Shown here piece after piece: positions 1 through 8,562 of a DNA stretch of 64,000 nt. How positions within the stretch are numbered: position 1 is the stretch's first letter; each line of letters starts with the position of its first letter. Source of the stretch: Geodermatophilus sabuli (GTDB lineage: Bacteria; Actinomycetota; Actinomycetes; Mycobacteriales; Geodermatophilaceae); contig NZ_OBDO01000001.1 of assembly GCF_900215145.1 (NCBI RefSeq), positions 1,105,080 to 1,169,079 on the forward strand. The letters are read 5' to 3'. Both the position numbers and the translations under genes were made by a program. The notes under the pieces are model-generated. The model was not told the origin of the DNA, made no database searches, and saw only the letters and a program-made list of their open reading frames with translations.

Positions 1-377
1 GAGGCCTCCAGGCAGGCGAACGGGTAGCCGGTGTCGTGGTCGTTGAGGATCAGCACGGCCGAGGCCCGGGGGACGCCGGACGCGACGTTGTCGGGGAAGC
101 TGGAGATCCACTTGAGTCCGTCCACCCGCACCTGCCCGCCGATGGAGGCGGGCAGCGCGATGATCCGGGCGGTGGGACGGTCGGGGAAGCGGAGGAAGTA
201 GGACGGCGGGTTCACCGAGTCCCCGGCGCCGTGCAGCCGGTAGGTGGCCTCGACGAGTTCCACGATCTGCTTCTCCCGGCCCTGGAGCGCGGACTGCACC
301 CGGGCGCCGGGGATCACCGCGAACGGTGGCACGGTGCGCGGCGGGGACTGCGCCGCGGTGGCACGGACGTCGGTCAT
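1..377 (-). CDS. sbnB: SbnB-like 2,3-diaminopropionate synthase (partial, cut by left edge)
   Basis: N-terminal 125 residues only; the gene runs off the window. The sequence (SYFLRFPD, IIALPASIGG, GLKWISSFPDNV, SAVLILNDHDTGYPFACLEA) matches the ornithine cyclodeaminase/mu-crystallin family, SbnB branch. In staphyloferrin B synthesis SbnB oxidatively hydrolyses N-(2-amino-2-carboxyethyl)-glutamate with NAD to give L-Dap and 2-oxoglutarate. The NAD-binding half lies outside the window, so catalytic residues cannot be checked. The ATG at 377 overlaps the dioxygenase stop by one base (TGATG), so the two are probably translationally coupled. An SbnA homologue heads the same operon, which strongly supports the assignment over a generic ornithine cyclodeaminase. 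Confidence 0.85.
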   Translation of the reverse strand, partial: MTDVRATAAQSPPRTVPPFAVIPGARVQSALQGREKQIVELVEATYRLHGAGDSVNPPSYFLRFPDRPTARIIALPASIGGQVRVDGLKWISSFPDNVASGVPRASAVLILNDHDTGYPFACLEA

Positions 378-1369
378 CAGGCGGTCCCCTCCCGGGCCGG
401 GTCGGTCAGACGCACCGGGTCGGCCATTCCCACGAGCACCTCACGGGGGCCCTCGTAGGCCTCCCTGCTGTGGGCGGTGCGGATGTTGTCGACGAGCATC
501 AGGTCGCCGGCCTGCCACGGCTCCCGCGCGGTGCAGGCCTCGTAGACCTCGTTGAGCAGGTGCACGACGTCCTCGCCGATCGGGTCGCCGTTGCCGAAGC
601 GGGAGTTGAACGGCAGCCCGTCCTCGCCGTAGACGTCCACCAGGAACTCGTGCACCTCGGGCGCCATCGTCCACTCGTTGAGGAACGCGACCTGGTTGAA
701 CCAGCACCGCCGGCCCGTGACCGGGTGCCGCACGACGGCGTGGCGACGCTGCCGGGTGCGCAGCCCACCGTCGGGCTGCCACTCGAACTCGATGGCGTTG
801 GCCCGGCAGTAGCTCTCGACGGCGTCGCGGTCGTCGGTGCCGAAGGACTCGGCGACGGTGGCCCCGATCTCGTCGTTGTAGCTGCGGGCGAGCAGCCAGC
901 CCTCCCGCTCGAACCGGGCGACCAGGCCGGCGGGCAGCGCGTCGAGCACGGCCGTCGCGTCGGCCACCGCGGTCGCGCCGCCGGCCGTGGGCGCGGTGAG
1001 GCAGGCGAAGAGCATCAGGCCGGGGACCTCGAGCCGGTAGCTCAGCTCGTGGTGCATGCACATGGGCTGGTTCGCCGGCCACTTGGTCGAGGAGTACACC
1101 CCGTCGGAGTGGACCTGCCGCTCGGCGAAGGCCTCCCGCTCGGGCATCAGGCCGTCGGACAGCCGCCCGAAGACGGCCGCCACCTCGGCCGCGTCGCGCA
1201 GCCCGAGCCCGCGGACCAGCACCGAACCGTGCTCGACGACCGCTGACCGCAGGGCCTCCCGGTGCTCGGCCGCCCAGGACAGGGCGTCGCCGGTGGCCTC
1301 GACCCGCAGGATCGGTGGCCGGTGGGGGTGCTGTTCGACGTCGAGCGTGGACGCCGGGGAGGACGACAT
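377..1369 (-). CDS. SyrP/TauD-like Fe(II)/2-oxoglutarate dioxygenase
   Basis: 330 aa from the ATG at 1369, which has a good AGGAG ribosome site; an in-frame start at 1450 would overlap the NRPS end and lacks support. Clavaminate-synthase/TauD fold: metal ligands are probably H106 and E108 (HHE) and H300 (NIRTAHSRE), with R309 (GPRE) for 2-oxoglutarate. The FACLTAP..GGATAVAD stretch is typical of SyrP-like enzymes, which hydroxylate carrier-bound aspartate in NRPS pathways. Being in the Dap/NRPS operon, it may oxidise a carrier-bound or polymerised amino acid. Simple beta-hydroxylation of a free Dap side chain would give an unstable hemiaminal, so the true substrate is open. It starts 40 bases after the NRPS stop. 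Confidence 0.8.
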   Translation of the reverse strand: MSSSPASTLDVEQHPHRPPILRVEATGDALSWAAEHREALRSAVVEHGSVLVRGLGLRDAAEVAAVFGRLSDGLMPEREAFAERQVHSDGVYSSTKWPANQPMCMHHELSYRLEVPGLMLFACLTAPTAGGATAVADATAVLDALPAGLVARFEREGWLLARSYNDEIGATVAESFGTDDRDAVESYCRANAIEFEWQPDGGLRTRQRRHAVVRHPVTGRRCWFNQVAFLNEWTMAPEVHEFLVDVYGEDGLPFNSRFGNGDPIGEDVVHLLNEVYEACTAREPWQAGDLMLVDNIRTAHSREAYEGPREVLVGMADPVRLTDPAREGTA

Positions 1370-1409
1370 CGTGGTGCTCCTCTCGTGGCTGCTGATGGGG
1401 GTCACCGGG

Positions 1410-3953
1410 TCACCGGGTCCCCGCCGGAGCGGGGGTGGCCGCCGGCGCACCGCGCGGTCCGGGCACCGCCGGCGCCACGTCGCGCTCCTGCGCCCGGCGC
1501 GCGACCAGCTCGGCGAGGTCGGCGAGAACCGGGTGGTCGATGAGGTCGGTCAGGGACACCGCACGGTCCAGGGCGATCGCCAGCTTCACGGCCGACAGGG
1601 AGGTGCCGCCCCGGTCGAAGAAGGAGTCCCGGCGGGCGATCTGGTCCTGCGGGATGCCGAGCACCGCGGCCCAGGCGGCGGCCACCCGCTGCTCGGTCGG
1701 GGTGCTCGGGGCGTCCGCGCTGGTCTCCACGACGTCGAGTTCCCGGGCGAGCGCCGTCAGCGCCTTCTTGTCGATCTTGCTGTTGGCGGTCAGCGGCAGC
1801 CGCGCCCGCCAGTGGAAGGCCCGCGGGACCATGTAGGCCGGGAGCGACGCGGCCAGCCGGGTGCGCAGCACGTCGGCCTCGACCGCCCGGTCCCCGGTGT
1901 AGAAGGCCACCAGGTGCCGGCTCCGGTCGGCGGCCTCCGCCACCACCACGGCGCCGTCCCGGACGCCGGGGATGCGCAGCAGGGTGTTCTCGATCTCGCC
2001 GATCTCGATGCGGAAGCCGGAGATCTTGACCTGGCTGTCCCGGCGGCCGAGGAACTCCAGCTTGCCGTCGGGCCGCCAGAAGCCGTGGTCACCGCTGCGG
2101 TACAGCCGCCGGCCGGGCCGGTAGGGGTCGGGCACGAAGGCCAGCCGGGTCCGGTCGGGGTCGTTGACGTACCCGCGGCCGACGCAGACACCGGAGAAGA
2201 CGATCTCCCCGGGCGCGCCCAGCGGCACGGGGGCCAGCTGCTCGTCGACGACGCGGACCTCCACGTTGGCCACCGGACCGCCCAGCGGCACCCGGTCGCC
2301 GTCCGGGACGCCGTGCATGACCTCGTGGTTGGTGTCGTCGGAGGTCTCGGTCAGCCCGTAGGCGTTGACCAGCGCGATGCCGGGCTCCGCGGCGAACCAC
2401 CGCTGGGTGAGCTCCTTCTTCAGCGCCTCACCGGTCACCGACACGCACCGCAGGTCGGGCAGCTCCCGCGGGTGCACCTCCAGGTAGGAGAGCACCACCT
2501 CGAGGTAGGACGGCACGACCTGCACGACCGCGACCCGCCCGTCGACGAGCAGGTCGACGAAGCGCTGGGCGTCGAGGACGACGTCCTGCGGGACGAGCAG
2601 GGTGCGCCCGCCCACCAGCAGCGCGGAGACCAGCTGCCACAGCGAGATGTCGAAGCACTGCGGCGCGACCTGGGCGACGACCTGCCCCTCGCCGATGCCC
2701 AGGTCGTCGATCTTGGCGAAGAGGTGGTTGAGCATGCCGGCGTGCTCGCACATCGCGCCCTTGGGCTCCCCGGTGGAGCCGGAGGTGAAGTAGATGTAGG
2801 CCAGCTGGTCCGGGGCGATCGCCAGGCCGAGGTCCCGGTCGGAGTGGCCCTCGGCGACCGCGGCACGGATGTCGAGGGCGGCCACGCCCGGCAGCCCGGT
2901 GAGCGCCGCGTCCAGCGAGGCGGTGCTGCCCGGCTCGGTGAGCACCAGCCGGCACCCGGCACGGGCGATCGTGGTGGCGATGCGGTCGGCCGGGAAGTGC
3001 GGCTCGATCGGCAGGTAGACGCCGCCGGCCTTGAAGACCGCGAGGACGGCGGTCAGCCAGTCGAGGTCCCGCTCGGTGACCACGGCGACCACGTCCTCGG
3101 ACAGCAGGCCGCGGGCACGCAGCGCACGGGCCAGCCGGTTGGCGCGGGAGTTCAGCTCGCCGTAGGTCAGCTGCCGGTCGCCGTGGACGGCGGCGACGGC
3201 GTCCGGCCGGTGTCCGGCCTGCTCCTCGAACAGCTCGTGCGCCCGGCGGTCGGGCAGGTCCCGGGAGCGTCCGGCCATCCCGTCGAGCTGGTGGCGCAGC
3301 TCGGCAGGGGCCAGCAGGCTCTGCCGCAGGGGGTCGGCGTCGGGGTCGGCGACGACCTGGCTCAGGGCCGTGCGGTGGTAGCCGCAGATCCGGGCGGCGG
3401 CACCGGCGTCCAGGACGTCCTTGCGGTACCGCAGGGCCAGGCGGGCACCGTCGCCGGGGAAGCCCACCCCGAGGACGGCGTCGCCGGGGAGGTCCTGGTC
3501 ACCGGCGGGGCCGACGACCACCTCGGACGTCGGGCCGGGCACGCCGAGCTCGCTGCGCAGCTCGTCCAGCGCGACGTCCCGGTGCGCCTGCAGCCCGGCC
3601 TCGACGGCGGCGGCGTGCCGCACCAGCTCCCGCCACGACCCGGCGTCGGTCGACAGCCGGCAGGGCAGCGGGCCGCTGCCACCCCCGGCCAGGTAGCCGG
3701 TGACGACGTCGGTCTCCCCGGAGAGGGCGGCGAGCACCCGGGCGTGGGCGGCCAGCAGCACCGACCGCACCGGCACCTCCAGGTCGGCGGCCAGCCGGCG
3801 CAGGGCCGTGACCAGGCTGCCCGGCAGCAGCGTCTCGTGCCGGGCGGTGCCGGGCCGGGGGTCGAGCGTCCACCGGGGGACCGTGGTCGACCCGCCGGCG
3901 AGGAGCACCCCGCGCCAGAACTGCTGGCCGGTCTCGGGAGCCGGAACGGTCAT
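1410..3953 (-). CDS. NRPS: partial C - adenylation - PCP
   Basis: 847 aa. Residues about 10-230 resemble only the C-terminal lobe of a condensation domain; the N-terminal lobe with HHxxxDG is absent. The adenylation domain (about 235-735) carries A3 YFTSGSTGEPKG, A5 NAYGLTET, A7 YRSGD, A8 GRRDSQVKISGFRIE and the A10 lysine (NSKID). Aligning by eye to GrsA gives a specificity code of D-I-W-Q-S-T-A-D-D-K; paired acidic residues suit a short diamino acid such as Dap or Dab (inference). The PCP follows, with S785 in GGTS. No thioesterase. An AAGGGA ribosome site 10 nt before the ATG at 3953 supports this start, but an ATG at 3974 forms an ATGA overlap with the upstream synthase stop and may be used instead. 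Confidence 0.88.
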   Translation of the reverse strand: MTVPAPETGQQFWRGVLLAGGSTTVPRWTLDPRPGTARHETLLPGSLVTALRRLAADLEVPVRSVLLAAHARVLAALSGETDVVTGYLAGGGSGPLPCRLSTDAGSWRELVRHAAAVEAGLQAHRDVALDELRSELGVPGPTSEVVVGPAGDQDLPGDAVLGVGFPGDGARLALRYRKDVLDAGAAARICGYHRTALSQVVADPDADPLRQSLLAPAELRHQLDGMAGRSRDLPDRRAHELFEEQAGHRPDAVAAVHGDRQLTYGELNSRANRLARALRARGLLSEDVVAVVTERDLDWLTAVLAVFKAGGVYLPIEPHFPADRIATTIARAGCRLVLTEPGSTASLDAALTGLPGVAALDIRAAVAEGHSDRDLGLAIAPDQLAYIYFTSGSTGEPKGAMCEHAGMLNHLFAKIDDLGIGEGQVVAQVAPQCFDISLWQLVSALLVGGRTLLVPQDVVLDAQRFVDLLVDGRVAVVQVVPSYLEVVLSYLEVHPRELPDLRCVSVTGEALKKELTQRWFAAEPGIALVNAYGLTETSDDTNHEVMHGVPDGDRVPLGGPVANVEVRVVDEQLAPVPLGAPGEIVFSGVCVGRGYVNDPDRTRLAFVPDPYRPGRRLYRSGDHGFWRPDGKLEFLGRRDSQVKISGFRIEIGEIENTLLRIPGVRDGAVVVAEAADRSRHLVAFYTGDRAVEADVLRTRLAASLPAYMVPRAFHWRARLPLTANSKIDKKALTALARELDVVETSADAPSTPTEQRVAAAWAAVLGIPQDQIARRDSFFDRGGTSLSAVKLAIALDRAVSLTDLIDHPVLADLAELVARRAQERDVAPAVPGPRGAPAATPAPAGTR

Positions 3954-3970
3954 GGGGAGGAGTTCCCTTC

Positions 3971-6838
3971 TCATCGGGGCGTCGGGGTCAGAGGGCGGGC
4001 GCTGGCGCGGCCGGACGAGGCCTGGAGGATCGGTTCGGTCCGCGGCGGCGGCAGGGCGGCCGCGGGGAGGGGGCGGGGCGTGGCCGCGGGCAGGGCCGCC
4101 GGCACCTCGGGGAGCTCCTGCGCCGGGTTGCCGCCCCAGTGCTCGCCGGCCGGGATCTCCTCGCCCTTCATCAGGAAGGAGTCGGCGGCGAGGACCGCGC
4201 CGTCGCCCAGCACCACGCCGTAGTGCGTCCAGGCCGCCAGACCCACGGTGACCCCGTTGCCGAGCGTGATGGTGTCGGACTTGAAGGCGCCGTCCTCCTG
4301 CGAGTGCGCCTGCAGCCAGGTCGCGGCGTTGAGCGTGCAGTCGTCGCCGATGGTGACCAGCGTCCGCTCCGGGATGTCGGCCCCGTCGTCGAACAGCCGG
4401 CGACCGACGCGCACGCCCACCAGCCGCCACATCAGGCCCTTCATCGGCGTGCCGTTGAACAGGGCGGGGTTCCACAGCAGCTTCCAGTAGCGCTCGTGCC
4501 ACCAGAAGTACGGCTCGTAGATCGAGCAGAACTGCGGGCGCAGCCGGCCGAACCGCAGGTTGGCCCGCTCGACGAAGACGCCGAAGCCGATGGTGAACAG
4601 GACCGCCCCGAGTTCCGCGGCGAAGACCGATCCCGCGCCCAGGCTGTGGTGGAGGTCGGCGGCGGCGAGCCCGAGCAGCGTGAACCCGAGGTAGCTGGCC
4701 CACCGGACCAGCAGGACCAGCGCGATGGTCCGCAGGTTGTAGCCGTTCTTGGCGGCCAGCCGGCCGGGCAGTTCCTGCTCGCCCTTGTAGTGGTCGAACG
4801 TCCCGTCGCGCTCCACCGACCGCGGGATCTCGAAGGCCGGCGACCCGAGCAGCCCGACGTCGTTGCGGACCGGTCCCTCGACGGGGAGCTGCACCTTGGT
4901 GGCGAGCAGGCAGTTCTCGCCCATCCGCGACTGCGGCGGGTAGATGATCCCGTTGCCGAGGAAGCTGCGCGGCCCGATCGTCGCCCGGGAGACGCGGAAG
5001 GAGGTGGCCGAGTAGTCGGCGTTGGCGACGGTCAGCCCGTCCGCGACCATCGTGCCGGTCCCGACCGTGACGTGGTACGGGCTCTCGTGGGTCACGTTCG
5101 TGCCGAAGTTCGACCCCGTCTGCTCGACCTCGGACAGGTCGTACCCGATCCACTGCAGGTAGTGGACGATGTAGGAACTGTCGCCGAACAGGCCGGTCAG
5201 GGCCTTGCGGTTGGTCAGCCGGGTGATCCCGCGGTGCAGCGCGTAGTGGAAGCCGTACAGCGGGTAGACCCGGTCCGGGTCGATGGCGAGGTTGAGCACG
5301 CGGGGGAGCGTCGTCGCGAGCAGCAGGCCGACGAGCACCGAGCCCAGGGACAGCACCGCGGAGACCTCCGCGGCGTGCAGGTAGAACGACGGGTCCGTGA
5401 ACGCCAGCGGTCCGGCGTCCAGGAGCGCGCCGATCTCCGGCCACGCGAGGAGCAGCATGGCGATCCCGCCGATCCCCAGCGGCAGGGTCACCAGGCAGAC
5501 GGTCAGCACCTGCCACAGCGAGTAGACGACCCGCCGGCGGGTGCCGCACGTTGCCGGGGGGACCACCCGGTAGTCGACGTCGGTCCGCCGGGCCGGGTTG
5601 CCGTGCCAGTGCTCGCCGGCGGGCACGGCCTGGCCGCGCTGCAGCGTGGACCGCAGCCCCAGCTGGGCGCCGTCGCCGATCGAGGTGTCGATGTCCAGGA
5701 CGGTCGCCTCACCGACCAGGACGTCCCGGCCGATGGTGACCGGGCCGATCTGGATGTGGCCGGCGTGCGCCCGGTAGCCGGGCAGCGCGGACTCGCGGCG
5801 GACCACCGTGTGGTCGCCGATCGTCAGCAGGTCGGTGGCGACCGGCACCTGCTTGGCCAGGATCGTGACACCGCGACCGATCCGCGCGCCCAGGGCCCGC
5901 AGGTAGAGCACGTGGATCGGGGACCCGCCGAACAGCAGCACCAGCGGGTTGACGCGGACCAGCGTCTTGACCACCCAGAACCGGACGTACGCCAGGCTCC
6001 ACACGGGGATCTCCCGCGGTGTCCACCGGCCGATCAGCACCCACTTCGCGACGATCGGGGTGACGATGATGCCCAGGAGCGTCAGGCCCCCGAACACGAC
6101 CGCCCGCAGGTACTCCGAGACGAGGTCGTGTCCGTCGGAGATCCAGTCGAAGCCGGTGGAGGCCACGACCGCGACGACGCCGCTGTACGCCAGGAAGGCC
6201 AGCAACTGCAGCAGTCCGACGAGGGCGTACCGGAGGGCGCCGGCCGGCGGCGCCCCGTTCGCCGGCTCCGGGATCGGGATCGGGGCGGGCACCGGGGCCG
6301 GGGCCGGCGCCACGGCGGCGGCCGGCGCCGGCGCGAGGGCGGTCGCCAGGCCGCGGATCGTGGGGTGCTCGTAGACCTCCTTCATCGACACCGACGGCAG
6401 GTCGGGGTGCTTGCGGACGCGGGCGCAGAACCGGGCCATGAGCATGGAGTCGGCGCCCAGGTCCTCGAAGAAGTGGCTGTCCGGCGTCACCGGGCGGTCC
6501 ACGACGGCGGACAGCACCTCGGCCAGCCCGCTCTCGACCGGCCCGGCGGTCGCCGGCGCCGGCGGCGGCGCCGGCGCGAGGGCGGTCGCCAGGTCGCGGA
6601 TCGTGGGGTGCTCGTAGACCTCCTTCATCGACACCGACGGCAGGTCGGGGTGCTTGCGGACGCGGGCGCAGAACCGGGCCATGAGCATGGAGTCGGCGCC
6701 CAGGTCCTCGAAGAAGTGGCCGTCGGCCGGCACCGAGTCCACCTGCAGGACCTGCGCCAGCACGCGGGCGAACTCCTGCTCGGTGGGGGTGGGCACGGGA
6801 CCCGGGTGGAGGGGGGAGGGGGTGGATCCGGCGGTCAT
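3971..6838 (-). CDS. Pls-like membrane peptide synthase: PCP-PCP-(TM-beta-helix)x3
   Basis: 955 aa. Two carrier domains lead (phosphopantetheine serines S50 and S131 in LGADSML), joined by Pro/Ala linkers. Then come three pairs of hydrophobic segments, each followed by a soluble hexapeptide-repeat (left-handed beta-helix) domain: about 280-420, 530-680 and 790-900, with IGxx-type repeats and the recurring end VPAGEHW.GNPA in the first and third. This is the layout of the NRPS C-terminal region family (TIGR02353) and of epsilon-poly-lysine synthetase after its A-T part, where the three domains join monomers at the membrane. Here adenylation is supplied by the next gene. The two carrier domains are almost identical (see repeat). 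Start: ATG 6838 with weak AGAGAG upstream; a GTG at 6862, directly after the sbnA stop, is an alternative. Confidence 0.85.
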   Translation of the reverse strand: MTAGSTPSPLHPGPVPTPTEQEFARVLAQVLQVDSVPADGHFFEDLGADSMLMARFCARVRKHPDLPSVSMKEVYEHPTIRDLATALAPAPPPAPATAGPVESGLAEVLSAVVDRPVTPDSHFFEDLGADSMLMARFCARVRKHPDLPSVSMKEVYEHPTIRGLATALAPAPAAAVAPAPAPVPAPIPIPEPANGAPPAGALRYALVGLLQLLAFLAYSGVVAVVASTGFDWISDGHDLVSEYLRAVVFGGLTLLGIIVTPIVAKWVLIGRWTPREIPVWSLAYVRFWVVKTLVRVNPLVLLFGGSPIHVLYLRALGARIGRGVTILAKQVPVATDLLTIGDHTVVRRESALPGYRAHAGHIQIGPVTIGRDVLVGEATVLDIDTSIGDGAQLGLRSTLQRGQAVPAGEHWHGNPARRTDVDYRVVPPATCGTRRRVVYSLWQVLTVCLVTLPLGIGGIAMLLLAWPEIGALLDAGPLAFTDPSFYLHAAEVSAVLSLGSVLVGLLLATTLPRVLNLAIDPDRVYPLYGFHYALHRGITRLTNRKALTGLFGDSSYIVHYLQWIGYDLSEVEQTGSNFGTNVTHESPYHVTVGTGTMVADGLTVANADYSATSFRVSRATIGPRSFLGNGIIYPPQSRMGENCLLATKVQLPVEGPVRNDVGLLGSPAFEIPRSVERDGTFDHYKGEQELPGRLAAKNGYNLRTIALVLLVRWASYLGFTLLGLAAADLHHSLGAGSVFAAELGAVLFTIGFGVFVERANLRFGRLRPQFCSIYEPYFWWHERYWKLLWNPALFNGTPMKGLMWRLVGVRVGRRLFDDGADIPERTLVTIGDDCTLNAATWLQAHSQEDGAFKSDTITLGNGVTVGLAAWTHYGVVLGDGAVLAADSFLMKGEEIPAGEHWGGNPAQELPEVPAALPAATPRPLPAAALPPPRTEPILQASSGRASARPLTPTPR
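6323..6477 (-). repeat. 155-bp direct repeat, copy 2 (second PCP domain)
   Basis: This stretch matches 6566-6720 with a single mismatch (c at 6351 versus t at 6594, giving Gly versus Asp in the protein). It encodes the core of the second carrier domain. Copies are 243 bp apart. Confidence 0.97.
6566..6720 (-). repeat. 155-bp direct repeat, copy 1 (first PCP domain)
   Basis: Partner of 6323-6477; encodes the core of the first carrier domain. Near-perfect DNA identity, including synonymous sites, points to very recent duplication or ongoing gene conversion. Confidence 0.97.
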
Positions 6839-6863
6839 CAGGTCGGCTGTCTCTCTGAGCACG

Positions 6864-7940
6864 TCAGCTCCCCGTCCGCGGGACGGGAAGGGTGGGCACG
6901 GTCGAGGGGCGACGGGCGGTCATCGTCGCGGTGGTGGTGTCCGCCCGGTGGGGGAGCCGGTCCGGGGCGGGGGGTTCGGCTCCGACGGAGTCGAGCACGT
7001 CCTTGCCGAAGAGGTCCTCGAGCCAGTTCGTCTGGTAGACGGTGTCGAGGTAGCGCTCGCCGAGGTCCGGGGCGATGGTCACGGCCGTGAGGTCCCGCCG
7101 GGGCTGCCGGGCCAGCCAGCTGATCGCCCCGCTGACGACCGTGCCCGTCGAGCCGCCCATCAGGAACCCGCGGCGGGCCAGCCGGTGGCAGGTGCGGATC
7201 GTGTCGGCCTCCTCGACCAGCACGACCTCGTCGATGTAGGCCTCGTCCAGCAGCGCGGGACGGACACCGCTACCCAGGCCGGGGATCACCCGCTGCGCCG
7301 GTGGACCCCCGAAGGTCACCGAGCCGACGGCGTCCACGGCGACGATGCGCACGGGCCGGTGCCACTCGTGGAAGAACCGCGCGCAGCCCATCAGCGTCCC
7401 GGTGGTGCCGGCGCCGACGAAGAGCACGTCCAGGTCGGGGAAGCTGCGGGCGATGGCCGGGGCCGTCCGCTGGTGGTGCGCTCGCCAGTTGCCGGGGTTC
7501 TGGTACTGGTTCAGCCACACGAATCGGCTGTCGGAGGCGCACATCGCGCGCACGTAGTCGATCCGCGCACCGAGGAACCCGCCGACCGGGTCGGGCTCGG
7601 TGATGATGTGCACCTGGCTGCCCAGCGCCTCCATCAACCGCCGCGTCGACAGGTTGCAGCGCGAGTCGGTCACGCACAGGAACCGGAGGCCCTTGCTCGC
7701 CGCGATCATGGCGAGCGCGACGCCGAGGTTCCCGGACGAGGACTCGATCAGGATCGAGTCGGGCCGCAGCGTGCCGTCGCGTTCGGCGGCCTCGACCATC
7801 TCGACCGCGGCCTTGATCTTGATCGATCCGGCGAAGTTGAAGCCCTCGCACTTGAGGAAGAGCGACTGCCCGAGAACCGACCGGAGGTCGATGTAGAGGT
7901 CGTCCTGGTGGAACTCGTGGGGGGCGGAGATGACGGGCAC
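6864..7940 (-). CDS. sbnA: SbnA-like N-(2-amino-2-carboxyethyl)-L-glutamate synthase
   Basis: 358 aa PLP enzyme of the cysteine synthase fold. SbnA condenses O-phospho-L-serine with glutamate, the first step to L-Dap. Visible are the PLP lysine region GFNFAGSIKIKAA (K41), the SSGNLG loop, the GAGTTGTLMG phosphate-binding loop and the ending APDLGERYLDTVYQTNWL seen in SbnA rather than CysK. Start is the GTG at 7940, preceded by GAGGAG six bases away; the frame stays open to 8378, but that extension is low-complexity and not family-like. First gene of the operon; a variable tail of about 45 residues follows FGKD. Confidence 0.9.
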   Translation of the reverse strand: MPVISAPHEFHQDDLYIDLRSVLGQSLFLKCEGFNFAGSIKIKAAVEMVEAAERDGTLRPDSILIESSSGNLGVALAMIAASKGLRFLCVTDSRCNLSTRRLMEALGSQVHIITEPDPVGGFLGARIDYVRAMCASDSRFVWLNQYQNPGNWRAHHQRTAPAIARSFPDLDVLFVGAGTTGTLMGCARFFHEWHRPVRIVAVDAVGSVTFGGPPAQRVIPGLGSGVRPALLDEAYIDEVVLVEEADTIRTCHRLARRGFLMGGSTGTVVSGAISWLARQPRRDLTAVTIAPDLGERYLDTVYQTNWLEDLFGKDVLDSVGAEPPAPDRLPHRADTTTATMTARRPSTVPTLPVPRTGS

Positions 7941-8496
7941 GCTGGGCTCCTCGTCGGGTGTGGGCGCTCCGCTGCTGGCTCGCGCGGCGCCTCTCGGGGA
8001 CGAACTCGTCGTTGAGCTGGATCCGCCGGAGCGGGTCCCGAAGGTCGAGGTGACGGTGGCCCGGATCCCTCCCGGGTCCTGCGCCCGGTCGCGATCCGAC
8101 CACTCGTCCCTACGGAGGACCGCGGCCGGGCCGCTGATACACCGGTGGCCGGACGACTTCTGCTCTCTCTGCGTCGGACTCCCGGGCACCCGGGGGCGCG
8201 TCGTCGCGGCAGGGGGCCGGAGGGCCTCGGAGGGTGAGGTGGGGGCCGTTGGTGCGCACGGGTACGGACGGGCTCCGTCGGCCGCGAGGAGGAGCAGGTC
8301 CCGGGGTGCGCCGGGAGCGGCTGCGCTGTCGCGGTCGTCATCGGTGGCCGTCCTCTTGGCACTGGTGTGTGTCGACACGGCGAGACCGGGGTACTGCTAC
8401 CTGTCGGGTCGGCGACGTGGACGAGCGTCCTCGGTGAGAGGGACAGGTCTCCATACGACCTTCGGGTTAGCACAGAGGGCCCGGAGGTCCCTGCAG

Positions 8497-8518
8497 GTCG
8501 ACGAGTCGACAGGTCGAC
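8497..8518. promoter_or_regulatory. Three GTCGAC palindromes at 8-bp period
   Basis: GTCGAC occurs at 8497, 8505 and 8513, forming a short tandem array of self-complementary hexamers. It lies about 55 bases before the next gene's start and could be an operator or a chance low-complexity patch. Confidence 0.35.
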
Positions 8519-8556
8519 ACCCGCCCGGCCTCCCTGGACGGGCCGGTCGGCGCGCC

Positions 8557-8562
8557 TAGCGT
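8557..8562 (+). promoter_or_regulatory. Probable -10 box of a leaderless transcript
   Basis: TAGCGT ends eight bases before the ATG at 8571 and there is no ribosome site, as in actinobacterial leaderless genes. Confidence 0.5.

Noticed and set aside
3954..5549. Upstream extension of the NRPS frame
   Set aside because: Overlaps the synthase coding region in another frame and reads as Arg/Gly-rich shadow.
4139..7090. 983-codon open frame opposite the membrane synthase
   Set aside because: Low-complexity Arg/Gly/Val/His-rich translation without domains; a mirror frame of a GC-rich real gene.
6864..7940. Cysteine synthase (CysK/CysM)
   Set aside because: Fold is shared, but the GFNFAGSIK site, the ending and the SbnB partner point to SbnA.
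7941..8378. N-terminal extension of sbnA
   Set aside because: In frame but Ser/Arg/Pro-rich and not family-like; the GTG at 7940 has an ideal ribosome site.
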